Under the pieces are notes generated by a model. The model was not told the origin of the DNA and ran no database searches. It saw only the letters and a program-made list of their open reading frames with translations. From Nocardia arthritidis (GTDB lineage Bacteria; Actinomycetota; Actinomycetes; Mycobacteriales; Mycobacteriaceae), in NCBI RefSeq assembly GCF_011801145.1, contig NZ_CP046172.1, positions 4,650,001 through 4,714,000 on the forward strand: a stretch of 64,000 bases of DNA. Reading direction: 5' to 3'. Position numbers and translations under genes: made by a program. Positions 54,611 through 62,975 of this stretch are shown here, piece by piece (the first letter of the stretch is position 1; each line of letters opens with the position of its first letter).

Positions 54611-56010
54611 ACCGCGGTTTCCGTTTGCTGATGCGGCTTTTCGGCGACCGGGTTGTAGCCGCCGTCACGGATGGCCTCGAAGGCCCGCGCGCGGTTGCGC
54701 GGGCTGCGGAATTCGGCGACCACCCGCTTGCTGAGCAGATCGATCTCGGCCACCCGGATGCCCATGGACTCCAGCACGCCGCCGATGGTGCGCACACAGT
54801 GCTTGCAGTTCATATCCGGCACGTAGAACACCCGGTCCTCGGCGGTCGCCGCGTCGTCCGGCAGTGCGTCGAGATCCGTTCGTATTTGCGTGATTTCGCA
54901 TTTGTCCGCGATCTCACTGAACAGCGGGACGAAGACGTCGACCACCACGGGAAGGATGCTGTAGTGCCTGCCGCCGAGATGGTGCGGCATGGCGGCCAGG
55001 CAGGCGGGGCGGGTGCCGGGTGGCAGCAGCGCGTACTGGCGGGAGATCAGGTCCAATTCGTCGTGGTACTTGGCGATCGCCTCGGCGACGCTGAGTTTTT
55101 CGGACTTGAGCGCGCGGCGCATGACGTTGTGCGCGTCCTCGATCGTGTTGTCCTTCATGGCCCGCAGCGTCGCGACGGTTTCGGCGGTGTAGCGCACGGT
55201 TCCGTCGGGCTGCGCGGCGAGCCGCACCGGGATCATGCCGCGCCGGTAGGTGGAGGCCTGCAACTCCCAGTACCAGCGGGTGGCGACGGCGGCGAAGATG
55301 CCGGATTCCTGCATGCCCCTGCCGAATTCGACCGCGGACCGGTACGGCGTCTGCCTGGCCAGCAGGGCGTGCTGGGCCAGTGCGCGCCCGGTGGCTTCGA
55401 TGCCGACGCGGAAGATCTCCAGTGGGTCGTGGTCGGTGGTCGTGCCGTCGAGCACCGCGTGCTCGCGCGGCCCGAGTGCGGAAATGCGCTCCGACAGAGC
55501 GGTATTCGCGGTGATGGCGTGCCAGAGCGCCAGCACGGTCTCGCGCGTGGCGATGGGCACGAGCGGGCCGAGGCCGTCGGCGCGGTAGTGGCCGGTGTTC
55601 GGCACACCGTCGCTGTCGGTCCAGGTGATCCGGTGGGTGGCGCTGGTGATCTGGTCCGGGCGGCACGGCCGCATGAAGCGTTCCAGGTACAGCCGCTGGG
55701 AGAGGGTGAGGTGGCTGTTCGGCTCGGAATGCAATGCGGCGCTTGTATATTCGATCCGCCGCTGGCCACCCGCCACGAGCGGCGTCGCGAACAGCCCCGG
55801 CTCGGCGAGTCCGGCAAGCACCCGGGACGCGGCGCGCCGGTCGTAACGCGGTGGGGTGTCCAGCCGCCCACCACCCTTCTCCGAATCATCGCGCGATGCA
55901 GGCCCACCCGTCACTCGACCACCACCACTCCCGAGATCGCTGCGTGATGCCAGCCCACCCGTCTCCTGGCCACCACCCCTCCCGGAATCGCTGCGCGATG
56001 CTGTGTTCAC
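54607..56010 (-). CDS. Unknown domain with C-terminal heavy-metal-associated (HMA) domain
   Basis: 467 residues from a GTG at 56010 with AGGAGGTCCA upstream. Residues 1-50 contain three 17-residue Gly-rich repeats from a 51-bp DNA repeat. The main domain (60-370) is unfamiliar, mostly helical, with conserved-looking AVLDGTTTDHDPLEIFRVG and MPHHLGGRHYSILP. The last 80 residues are an HMA fold with metal motif MNCKHC (C402, C405), as in copper chaperones. It may deliver a metal or persulfide to the PLP enzymes on both sides. Confidence 0.8.
   Translation of the reverse strand: MNTASRSDSGRGGGQETGGLASRSDLGSGGGRVTGGPASRDDSEKGGGRLDTPPRYDRRAASRVLAGLAEPGLFATPLVAGGQRRIEYTSAALHSEPNSHLTLSQRLYLERFMRPCRPDQITSATHRITWTDSDGVPNTGHYRADGLGPLVPIATRETVLALWHAITANTALSERISALGPREHAVLDGTTTDHDPLEIFRVGIEATGRALAQHALLARQTPYRSAVEFGRGMQESGIFAAVATRWYWELQASTYRRGMIPVRLAAQPDGTVRYTAETVATLRAMKDNTIEDAHNVMRRALKSEKLSVAEAIAKYHDELDLISRQYALLPPGTRPACLAAMPHHLGGRHYSILPVVVDVFVPLFSEIADKCEITQIRTDLDALPDDAATAEDRVFYVPDMNCKHCVRTIGGVLESMGIRVAEIDLLSKRVVAEFRSPRNRARAFEAIRDGGYNPVAEKPHQQTETAV
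55849..56001 (-). repeat. Three tandem 51-bp GC-rich units (17-residue repeat)
   Basis: Each unit reads GCATC(A/G)CGC... with GGTGGTGG cores and encodes ASRSDSGRGGGQETGGL-like sequence. The same unit is found singly at the starts of meaB (21486) and, inverted, next to the nucleoside hydrolase (27965). It probably spread as a small mobile or slippage-prone repeat. Confidence 0.8.
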
Positions 56011-57266
56011 TGGACCTCCTGCGCGATCGTGGAAACGCATGCGACGAAACGATCGATCTCGTCGGATGTGTTGTAGATATGCGTGCTGACCCGCACCGCA
56101 TCGATACCGGGTTCGTGCGGCCGGTGCGGCAGGCACTGGGCTCCGGTGCGCACCAGGAAGCCGAATTCGCCGAGGACGAAACCCAGATCGGTCGCGGAGA
56201 TGCCGTCGAGGGTGAACGACACGATGCCGTAGCCGGTGGCGCAGGACGCGTATCCGGGCCCGGGCAGGAACTCCAGGCCCGGTATCGGGCGCAGCCCCTC
56301 GATGAGCGCGAGCGTGAGATCCCGGTTGTGCCGGGCGATTTCGGCCAAACCGAACTCGTCGAGCACATCCAGCGCCGCACCGAGGGCGAGGATGCCGGGT
56401 ATGTTCTGGGTGCCGCCCTCGAGCAGCCCGGGCATGTCCGACGGGATCAGATCCGAATCGGCAACAACCACACCGGAATTCCCGCCGGGCAGGAACGGGT
56501 CCAGCCGATCGTGGACCCGCCGGTGGCAGTAGAGGACGCCGGTGCCGGGCGCGCCGAACATCTTGTGCGCGGCGAAAACCGCGAAGTCGGCCCGTAATTC
56601 GGTGACGTCCACCGGAAGATGACCGCCGCTCTGACTACAGTCGAAGCAGAGCAGCACCTCGGGGTCGAGCTTTCCACGCAGCTCTTCCAGGGTGCTGAGC
56701 CCGCCGAAGACGTGGTGCAGATGGCTGGCCGTGATGAGCCGGGTACGGGGCGTTACCTTGGCGAGGATATCGGCGGTATCGGCCTCGCCGAGGCCGTCGA
56801 CCCGGTAGGGCACCAGCGTGATCCGCCGCCCGAACCGGCCGAGCAGCGTGCGCAGGTACAGCCACGGATGCACGTTCGACGCGTGATCGGTTGGGCTGTA
56901 GAGGATTTCGTCACCTTCGGCGAGATTCGCCAGCCCCCAGGAGAGTGCGACGGCATTGAGCGCCGCGGTGGCGCCGCCGGTGAAGACGATCTCGTCGGGG
57001 TGGGCGGCGCCGACGAATCGCGCGGTGTGCGCACGGATTCCGGCGATGCGCTCGGTGAGCGCGGTGGCCCACGGATAGGTGCCGCGCCCGGCATTGGCCG
57101 TGCGTGAGCCGTGGTACTGCTGCACGGCCTCGATGACCGGCAGCGGTTTCTGGGTGGTGGCGGCGCTGTCGAGATACACCTCGGTGCCCTCGGTGAGCGC
57201 GGGGAACAGGGCCCGCATCGCCGAAACCGAGGGCGCCGATGGCCGGGTGACCGCACAAGACCGCAA
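56007..57266 (-). CDS. SufS-like cysteine desulfurase / aminotransferase class V
   Basis: 419 residues with a TTG start at 57266-57264 following AGGGGAG by 7 bases; ATGs at 57317 and 57218 are alternatives. PLP lysine in FAAHKMFGAPG, phosphate-binding LDSAATTQKP near the N-terminus, SHLHHVFGGLSTLEEL, and the catalytic cysteine in VRTGAQCLPHRP corresponding to SufS RTGHHC. It would form enzyme-bound persulfide from cysteine. First gene of the operon; its stop overlaps the HMA-protein start (GTGA). Confidence 0.9.
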   Translation of the reverse strand: MRSCAVTRPSAPSVSAMRALFPALTEGTEVYLDSAATTQKPLPVIEAVQQYHGSRTANAGRGTYPWATALTERIAGIRAHTARFVGAAHPDEIVFTGGATAALNAVALSWGLANLAEGDEILYSPTDHASNVHPWLYLRTLLGRFGRRITLVPYRVDGLGEADTADILAKVTPRTRLITASHLHHVFGGLSTLEELRGKLDPEVLLCFDCSQSGGHLPVDVTELRADFAVFAAHKMFGAPGTGVLYCHRRVHDRLDPFLPGGNSGVVVADSDLIPSDMPGLLEGGTQNIPGILALGAALDVLDEFGLAEIARHNRDLTLALIEGLRPIPGLEFLPGPGYASCATGYGIVSFTLDGISATDLGFVLGEFGFLVRTGAQCLPHRPHEPGIDAVRVSTHIYNTSDEIDRFVACVSTIAQEVQ

Positions 57267-57403
57267 GGTAACGCTCCCCTCAGAGGATGCGCTGGACCTC
57301 ACCAACGATACGCACATTCTGTTTGACGTTCGAACATTTCACGCCCGCAACATCTTTCGCGCGTCCCGCGGGGATCGGCAGGGGCGGTGCGGGCGAACAC
57401 CGT

Positions 57404-57838
57404 TCAGTACTGGCCCTGGACGTATTCGACCAGGTGCTGGCGCTCGAAGGTCAGCTCGGAGATGGCGCTCTTCACCACGTCGCCGATGCTGACGATGCCG
57501 ACCAGCCGGTTGTCGCGCACCACCGGCAGATGCCGGATTCGATGCTCCGTCATGATGTTGCGCAGCCCGTCGACGCGGTCGTCGGGATCGCAGGTGCGCA
57601 CGGCGGCCGTCATGATCTCGGCGACCGGCCGATCGAGTAGTGCCGCACCGCGCCGATGGAGGTTGCGCACCACGTCGCGCTCCGAGACGATGCCGGCGAT
57701 CCGGCTGCCGTCCGGTGAGACCACCACCGCGCCGATATTGTGCTCGGCGAGCGTGCCGAGCAGGCTCTGTACCGTTGTCTCGGGCGTGACCGTCGCGACG
57801 GCGCTGCCCTTTCTCCGTAAGATCTCCGCGATTCGCAT
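57404..57838 (-). CDS. Double CBS-domain protein (HRP1-like)
   Basis: 144 residues from the ATG 57838; GTG 57847 is possible. Two CBS motifs: TVQSLLGTLAEHNIGAVVVS ... GIVSERDVVRNL at about 21-67 and the second ... RHLPVVRDNRLVGIVSIGDVVKS at about 95-130. The pair forms one Bateman module that may bind adenine nucleotides. Similar proteins are hypoxia-induced in mycobacteria. Single gene, same strand as the SufS cluster. Confidence 0.9.
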   Translation of the reverse strand: MRIAEILRRKGSAVATVTPETTVQSLLGTLAEHNIGAVVVSPDGSRIAGIVSERDVVRNLHRRGAALLDRPVAEIMTAAVRTCDPDDRVDGLRNIMTEHRIRHLPVVRDNRLVGIVSIGDVVKSAISELTFERQHLVEYVQGQY

Positions 57839-57850
57839 ATTCGTCACCAA

Positions 57851-58144
57851 TCCGCACGGCCCCCGGCAGATTCAGGATCGCAAAGTTCACCCGGGCGTGA
57901 CCAGCACGAATCCGTTACAGGCTGGACGACCGCCGCGATCACCACCCGAAATGGGGCGGGCGCCGTATAGGGGACTCGGTGGATCCGGCCCGGCAAAAGG
58001 CATTTCACATCTATGACACGCCCGGTGTAACGGAAACGAACCCGAATTGTGCGCGGCGCTATACGAAATTGCGACCCGATGGGTTACAGTCCACGAGATC
58101 CGTTGTGTGCCTGCGTTTTACCGGGGTGACCCGGTCGTAACCGA
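57851..58144. other. Intergenic region before a small WhiJ-set gene
   Basis: About 290 bp. No gene called; I looked for a DosR box for the CBS gene and did not find a clear one. Confidence 0.4.
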
Positions 58145-58381
58145 TTATTCGTCGTCCAAACCGGCCGACAGGTATGCGGCGGCGGCGAGCCATTGCCTGC
58201 ATTGCGGACCGTGCACCTCGTGGGTGCGCAGAATCTCGCGAGCCTGCCGGTAGGTGAGTACCGGAGGTTCGCTGGCGCAGTCCGAAACAGGTAAATCAGG
58301 CACCGCGCGCAGGCACACGGGGTCGGCGCCGGTGCCGTCGACGATGACGGACCGACTGGGAGTTCGAAATGCTTGGCTCAT
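58145..58381 (-). CDS. Small 78-residue protein of the WhiJ-type set
   Basis: Starts at ATG 58381 (MSQAFRTPSRSVIV) with GAGGG before it. The C-terminal part (LTYRQAREILRTHEVHGPQCRQWLAAAAYL) is helical and conserved in appearance; two cysteines. Its promoter region holds a TGCAAGTACATTTGCA dyad that recurs before the DUF397 gene and the gene at 61330, so it is probably under the same regulator. Family unknown. Confidence 0.65.
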   Translation of the reverse strand: MSQAFRTPSRSVIVDGTGADPVCLRAVPDLPVSDCASEPPVLTYRQAREILRTHEVHGPQCRQWLAAAAYLSAGLDDE

Positions 58382-58486
58382 CCGACCGCCCTCGCTGGTA
58401 CCTGCCCTGGGGTGCGATGTCGGCTCGAACTCCCTTTGCATCGCCCCTGATTTCGATTCCGAGTTTAGGCGTTTGTCGCTTACAGA

Positions 58487-58502
58487 TGCAAGTACATTTG
58501 CA
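58487..58502. promoter_or_regulatory. TGCAA-N6-TTGCA operator, copy 1
   Basis: TGCAAGTACATTTGCA, an exact 5-bp dyad, about 106 bp upstream of the small gene at 58381 on the minus strand. The same core recurs at 61460-61475 and, diverged, at 59606-59621. Confidence 0.6.
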
Positions 58503-58586
58503 CGAACGACCAACAGGTATGTAATAGGACGGGCAATCATTCAGTCATCGAGCGACACTGTGTCGCTTCATTTTTGAAAATAGACC

Positions 58587-59381
58587 CTACGGTTTGCGAG
58601 CAACCGCGCCGAATGCCGCCAATGGCCGAATCGCATCAACCCGCGCGGACTCGGTACGCCATTCATCGATCGGTACGAATCCCGGTTCGACGAGTTCCAG
58701 TCCGTCGAATGCGGCGCGGATCTCGGCGCGATCGCGCGGGATATAGGGGACGCCGCCGGTTTCGGCGTAGCGGTCACACATCATCACGTACGTTTCACTA
58801 TCGGTGGTGCCGTCCCATAGCGCGAGGTAACTCCCGGACGGGACCGCGTCCAGCACGGTATGAACAACGCGCAGCGCGTCGTCGTAGGTGTTGGCGTGGC
58901 CGAGCACGCCGAGCAGCAGAATTCCGACCGGTTGGTTGAAATCAAGGGTGCTACGCGCATCGGCGATGATCTGTTCCGGCGCATGGAAATCCGTGTCGGC
59001 GAAGGTGATCGCGCCCGCGGGGCCGCCGTGTGCCAGCGCCCGCGCATGCGCGAGGACGAGCGGGTCGTTATCCACGTAGACGATCTTGGATTCCGGCGCG
59101 ACGGCCTGCGCGACCTCGTGCGTATTGCGCCCGGTCGGCAGGCCGGTGCCGATATCGAGGAACTGCCGGATGCCCGCCTCGGCCGCGAGGTGGTGCACCA
59201 CCCGGATCAGGAACTTCCTGGAATGGACGGCGGTGGCGAGGATATCGGGGTAGATGCCCGCGGCGACATCGCCGGCGATCTGGTCGATTTCGTAATAGTC
59301 CTTGCCACCCATCCAGTAGTTCCAGATGCGCGCGGAATGCGGGATGTCCGTCCGGATGAGGGGTCTGTCGTCGTCGCGCAT
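58587..59381 (-). CDS. SAM-dependent methyltransferase, DUF574/PF04672 family
   Basis: 264 residues. Family hallmarks: RIWNYWMGGKDYYEIDQIAG, FLDIGTGLPTGRNTHEVAQ (SAM loop GTGLPT), and GVLGHANTYDDALRVVH. Actinobacteria carry many copies near WhiJ-type HTH and DUF397 genes; the methylated substrate is unknown. Its upstream region contains the promoter of the divergent DUF397 gene. Confidence 0.88.
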   Translation of the reverse strand: MRDDDRPLIRTDIPHSARIWNYWMGGKDYYEIDQIAGDVAAGIYPDILATAVHSRKFLIRVVHHLAAEAGIRQFLDIGTGLPTGRNTHEVAQAVAPESKIVYVDNDPLVLAHARALAHGGPAGAITFADTDFHAPEQIIADARSTLDFNQPVGILLLGVLGHANTYDDALRVVHTVLDAVPSGSYLALWDGTTDSETYVMMCDRYAETGGVPYIPRDRAEIRAAFDGLELVEPGFVPIDEWRTESARVDAIRPLAAFGAVARKP

Positions 59382-59687
59382 CGGACGGCTCCTTGGCGAG
59401 TGCGGTTGGCCGGTCGCGCGGAGGCCGGTGCGGCCGATCTGCGGTGTGACACTACAAGGTTCGGGTCGGCGCCGGGTGGCGGATTCCGGACTCGACCTCG
59501 GATTTTCGCTGCTGTCCTGGAACGAATCCCGCTTCGTACCAACGGGTCTGAATTATCCGCCCCATGCGCCGCGCGTTCATGCTATCGTCCATCTGTCGGT
59601 GCAAATGCAAGAACATTTGAGTGTGCATCTGCAAAACCGACCCCTTCAAGAACTGGTCTGCCACATGGCGAAACCGAGGAGTGGGAA
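59382..59687. other. Divergent gap between methyltransferase and DUF397 genes
   Basis: About 300 bp. Near 59600-59635 it contains several TGCAA/TTGCA-type elements, described in the next entry. No gene is called. Confidence 0.5.
59606..59637. promoter_or_regulatory. TGCAA-rich operator region before DUF397 gene
   Basis: TGCAAGAACATTTGAG at 59606-59621 and TGTGCATCTGCAAAA just after are a diverged form of the dyad at 58487 and 61460. It is about 70 bp before the ATG of the DUF397 gene at 59688. Confidence 0.45.
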
Positions 59688-59909
59688 ATGTCGGACAAAA
59701 CGGCGAACGAAGTCCTGGGAACGTGGCGTAAGAGCACGTTCAGCAATCCGAGTGGTAACTGTGTAGAGGTCGCCGAGGCGACCAATGGCCTGGTGGCCGT
59801 GCGCAACTCGCGCGAGCCCGAAGCCGGCGTACTGTTCTACACCCGTCCGGAAATCGATGCATTTGTTCGCGGCGCGAAGGCTGGAGAGTTCGACGACCTG
59901 ACTAGCTGA
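59688..59909 (+). CDS. DUF397 protein (WhiJ-partner type)
   Basis: 73 residues from the ATG 59688 (GAGGAG upstream). Complete DUF397: WRKSTFSNPSGNCVEVAEA, VAVRNSREPEAGVLFYTRPEIDAFVRGAK. In Streptomyces these small proteins pair with WhiJ-like HTH regulators and modulate them. The matching HTH gene follows 89 bp later in the same direction. Confidence 0.92.
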   Translation: MSDKTANEVLGTWRKSTFSNPSGNCVEVAEATNGLVAVRNSREPEAGVLFYTRPEIDAFVRGAKAGEFDDLTS

Positions 59910-59998
59910 GCGGTAACATAAGCGATCGGTGCGGTGTGTTTCGCGACAGGTGGTTGTGACACACTGTGGGCAACCCCAGAGTATCGGAGACGAACTCA

Positions 59999-60886
59999 AT
60001 GATCGCTGAACCGGATGACGAAGGCCGTGTGCAGTCAGTTATCGCGGAACGTGGCCCGACGGTGCTACGTATCGCCCTTGGCGGGCAGCTGCGTAAGCTC
60101 CGCGAGAGTAAGGGCATAACCCGTGAGGCGGCCGGTGATGCCATCCGTGGTTCCCACGCGAAAATCAGCCGTCTGGAACTGGGCCGCACCGGATTCAAAG
60201 AACGCGATATCCGCGACCTGTTGACCCTGTACGGGGTCAACGAGCCCGAGGAACGGGAGTCGTTCCTCGAGCTCGCACGGCAGGCGAACGAACCAGGCTG
60301 GTGGCATCGCTACAGCGATCTGCTGCCGTCCTGGTTCGGGACCTACCTCGGTTTGGAACAGGCGGCCAGCAAGATCCGCACCTATGAGGCCCACCTGATT
60401 CCCGGCCTGCTGCAGACGCCCGATTACGCACGGTCGGTCGTCTCGCTCGGCTACGAGGATGCCGATAACGACCGGCGCGTCGAGGTTCGCGCCAAGCGGC
60501 AGGAGATCCTGCACCGCGTCGATCCGCCGGTGGTGTGGGCGGTGATCGACGAGGCGGCGCTGCATCGCCACGTCGGCGGTCCCGGTGTGCATCGGGAACA
60601 GCTCGAGCATCTGATCGAGCTGGCCAAGTTGCCTCACGTGACGATTCAGGTCCTGCCATATTCCGCGGGCGAACACGCCGCGGCGGGCAGCTCGTTCACC
60701 ATTCTGCGGTTCGCCGAGACCGAGCTGCCGGACATCGTCTACCTCGAACACCTGACCAGCGCACTGTATTTGGATCGCAGGCAGGATCTCGCGCTGTACC
60801 TGTCGGTGATGGACCGGCTGAGCGTGCAGTCCGAGCGTCCTGACCGTTCGGTCGAGATTCTGGCCGAGTACGCCAAACAGCTCTGA
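59999..60886 (+). CDS. WhiJ-type HTH regulator (XRE N-terminus, DUF5753)
   Basis: 295 residues from the ATG 59999; a GTG at 59966 would add 11. XRE-type HTH at about 28-75 (LRKLRESKGITREAAGDAIRGSHAKISRLELGR), then DUF5753 with LGLEQAASKIRTYEAHLIPGLLQTPDYARS and TIQVLPYSAGEH. Typically controls development or secondary metabolism with a DUF397 partner, here the gene at 59688. It likely binds the TGCAA-N6-TTGCA sites nearby, which is my inference. Confidence 0.93.
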   Translation: MIAEPDDEGRVQSVIAERGPTVLRIALGGQLRKLRESKGITREAAGDAIRGSHAKISRLELGRTGFKERDIRDLLTLYGVNEPEERESFLELARQANEPGWWHRYSDLLPSWFGTYLGLEQAASKIRTYEAHLIPGLLQTPDYARSVVSLGYEDADNDRRVEVRAKRQEILHRVDPPVVWAVIDEAALHRHVGGPGVHREQLEHLIELAKLPHVTIQVLPYSAGEHAAAGSSFTILRFAETELPDIVYLEHLTSALYLDRRQDLALYLSVMDRLSVQSERPDRSVEILAEYAKQL

Positions 60887-60944
60887 GCGGTCGGCGTGTT
60901 CGCCGCCGTTCGGGCGCGCCGTGTGTTCGAGCCCGTCAAGTGTT

Positions 60945-60976
60945 CGAGCCGCGCAGCATTTCTGCTGCGCGGCTCG
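60945..60976. terminator. Strong bidirectional hairpin terminator
   Basis: Perfect 14-bp stem CGAGCCGCGCAGCA with its complement around a TTTC loop, between the HTH gene ending 60886 and the convergent gene ending 61028. Confidence 0.8.
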
Positions 60977-61027
60977 CGTATGCGCGCGACGCCCGCAAGG
61001 GACGCTGCGGCAGTAGGGATTTGGCGG

Positions 61028-61330
61028 CTACTGCCGAATGCAGCCGGACGCGATGCGCCAGAAGGTGGCGGGTTGCAAGGCGTGGAAGTCCCAATCGTCC
61101 ACGAATGCGTGCGCCGTGCTGACGATGCGGTCGATATCGAAGTCGTGGCGGGTGGCCGCGCCGGTGGATTCGACGGCATCGATGACGAAGGCGACCGCGG
61201 CTGCCCGGTCGTGGACGGGCTCCCGGTGGTCGCGGGTCGACGGTGTGCTCATATCTGTACCGTTCACTGGATGGTCGGCCAGTGCGGCATCGGCATAGTC
61301 GAGCCGGCCGCCGGGAAGTGGTTGGTTCAT
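61028..61330 (-). CDS. Small 100-residue protein of the WhiJ-type set
   Basis: ATG 61330 with GAGGTG 6 bases upstream; a shorter start at ATG 61252 is possible. Sequence MNQPLPGGRLDYADAALADH ... AAVAFVIDAVESTGAATRHDFDIDRIVSTAHAFVDDWDF looks like a helical, acidic protein; no motif recognised. A strong dyad of the WhiJ-set type lies about 130 bp upstream. Confidence 0.65.
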   Translation of the reverse strand: MNQPLPGGRLDYADAALADHPVNGTDMSTPSTRDHREPVHDRAAAVAFVIDAVESTGAATRHDFDIDRIVSTAHAFVDDWDFHALQPATFWRIASGCIRQ

Positions 61331-61729
61331 GCGAACACCTCTGACGTCTGGCGACAGCAAACCCTTGGCTACAAAGGCCATTGGTTCGCCAGCGCGGCTT
61401 CCCCTGGTTGTCCCCTGTATGGCTCTGCCGGTTGAGTTTAGGTCTGAGCACCTTGCATTTGCAAGTACATCTGCACGATCGATTGCATTCGCGCAGACGA
61501 GGATTCGCATTCACCGAAATGCGCACGTACTATTCCGACTGGGCGGTTTGCCAATTGTCGCCTCAGCTGGCCAATAGGTGTTTTCGAGCCCTATGGGGAC
61601 ATAAACCGGGGACTGGTTGGCATCTTTTCGCCTGTGCGGCGCGGGAATTCACCGTCGGGGCGGCCACGCTACGAAATCACCCTTGGTACAGGATAACCGG
61701 CGACCATTCAGCTAATAATTCGCATTTCG
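61331..61729. other. 399-bp gap upstream of the small gene at 61330
   Basis: Contains the operator at 61460-61475 (next entry). The rest up to the NAD(P)-binding gene end at 61730 shows no convincing frame or structured RNA. Confidence 0.4.
61460..61475. promoter_or_regulatory. TGCAA-N6-CTGCA operator, copy 2
   Basis: TGCAAGTACATCTGCA shares 15 of 16 bases with the site at 58487-58502; flanking CACGA is shared too. A second TTGCATTTGCAA palindrome overlaps its left end. Located upstream of the small gene at 61330. Confidence 0.6.
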
Positions 61730-62380
61730 TCAGGGGAGTCCGGCGACCGCCTGGTCAACCGGAGTTTCACCGGCGACGAGTTCCAGGGTGGCGCCGATGG
61801 TTCGGGGTGCGGTGAGGAGGTCGGCGACGATCACGGCAACATCCGCGCGGGCGATACTGCCCTGAAGCCGCTCGGCGCCGAGCCGGACGTGGCCGCCCGG
61901 CGTATCGACGAGTCGCCCCGGACGCAGGATCGTCCAGTCCAGATCGCGGGCCCGAAGATCCGCCTCGGCTTGGGTTTTCGCATCGAGATAGGCGGCCCAC
62001 ACCTCGTCGCCGCCCGGAGCCACCGGCAGGCCCGCATTGATGGTGGAGATCTGCACGAAGCGCCGGACACCGAGTTCCTCGGCGGCCGCGGCCAGCAGCA
62101 CCGAACCACCCTTGTCCACCGCGTATTTGCGGGCCGCGCCGCTGCCCGGGCCCGCGCCAGCGGCGAAGACGACCGCGTCGGCGCCCTTCAACACCGCCTG
62201 CGCCTCGGCGGAGGTGCTGTGCTCGAGGTCGAACAGCACGGGAGTGGCTCCGGCCGCGGTGATTTCGGCCGAATGCGCCGGATTGCGGACGAGGCCGTCC
62301 ACCCGGTGGCCGCGTTCGGCCAGCACCGCGGCGAGCAGCAGGGCGATTTTGCCGTGTCCGCCCGCGATGACGACGTGCAT
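61730..62380 (-). CDS. NAD(P)-binding atypical SDR (NmrA/YwnB-like)
   Basis: 216 residues. Nucleotide loop VVIAGGHGKIALLLAAVLAERGH, then RRFVQISTINAG, YLDAKTQAEADLRARDLDWTILRPGRL, the typical features of atypical SDRs acting as redox sensors or epimerase-like proteins. The catalytic YxxxK is YLDAK. Substrate unknown. Starts ATG 62380. Confidence 0.88.
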   Translation of the reverse strand: MHVVIAGGHGKIALLLAAVLAERGHRVDGLVRNPAHSAEITAAGATPVLFDLEHSTSAEAQAVLKGADAVVFAAGAGPGSGAARKYAVDKGGSVLLAAAAEELGVRRFVQISTINAGLPVAPGGDEVWAAYLDAKTQAEADLRARDLDWTILRPGRLVDTPGGHVRLGAERLQGSIARADVAVIVADLLTAPRTIGATLELVAGETPVDQAVAGLP

Positions 62381-62429
62381 GTGGCACTCCCTTCCTGATT
62401 GGTTCGATTACTTTGGCGCGCAAAAGGGT

Positions 62430-62975
62430 TCAGCGGTCGCCGGGGTCCTGGCTGCCGCCGGGGTTGCACTGCGCCGCGACGGTGGCCTCGTAGCCGACGG
62501 CGGGCCGCCACGGCTCGAGATTCCAACTCTCCTTGTTCGGCACGACTATCCGCGCCCAGATCCAGTGGCAGACGAATTGGTCGCGCATGCCGGGTGTGTC
62601 GGCGTCGGGCGCCATGGCGAGCACCTCCTGCCAGGCGCGCTCGTCCGCACCGGGCCAGGTGGTTTCGCGGCCCGCGATGGTGGGATAGACGCGCAAACGG
62701 CGGCCGTCGCCGTCCTGGGTCCACGTGGTGTGGTCGACGAGCGGACGGCCCGCGTACGGATCGGCGGCCGGGGGAGTGGAAACCGTTGTGCCGGTTGCCG
62801 ATTCGGTGGGGGAATCGGGCGTGGGCGACTGGACGCCCGGATCTCCCGCACAGGAGATCGGTGTGAGCGCGGCGGCGAATACGGACGCGGCGACCAGTGC
62901 CGCGCGGGGCGCACGCCCCTTCGGGATGCGGCGGCGGCTCGGGCCGGACGCGGGATGTCGATTCGCTGCGGTCAG
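62430..62975 (-). CDS. Exported DUF2599-like protein, probably lipoprotein
   Basis: 181 residues if it begins at the CTG 62975-62973 preceded by AGGGAGGA at 7 bases; a GTG at 63023 is the alternative without a ribosome-binding site. N-region RRRIPKGRAPRAALVAASVFAAALTPISCAG may be a signal sequence with a weak lipobox. Mature part ends WARIVVPNKESWNLEPWRP, VGYEATVAAQCNPGG, matching the DUF2599 fold. Function unknown. Confidence 0.75.
   Translation of the reverse strand: MTAANRHPASGPSRRRIPKGRAPRAALVAASVFAAALTPISCAGDPGVQSPTPDSPTESATGTTVSTPPAADPYAGRPLVDHTTWTQDGDGRRLRVYPTIAGRETTWPGADERAWQEVLAMAPDADTPGMRDQFVCHWIWARIVVPNKESWNLEPWRPAVGYEATVAAQCNPGGSQDPGDR

Noticed and set aside
57851..58144. DosR box upstream of the CBS-domain gene
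   Set aside because: Only a partial GGGGACT was seen without the palindromic other half.
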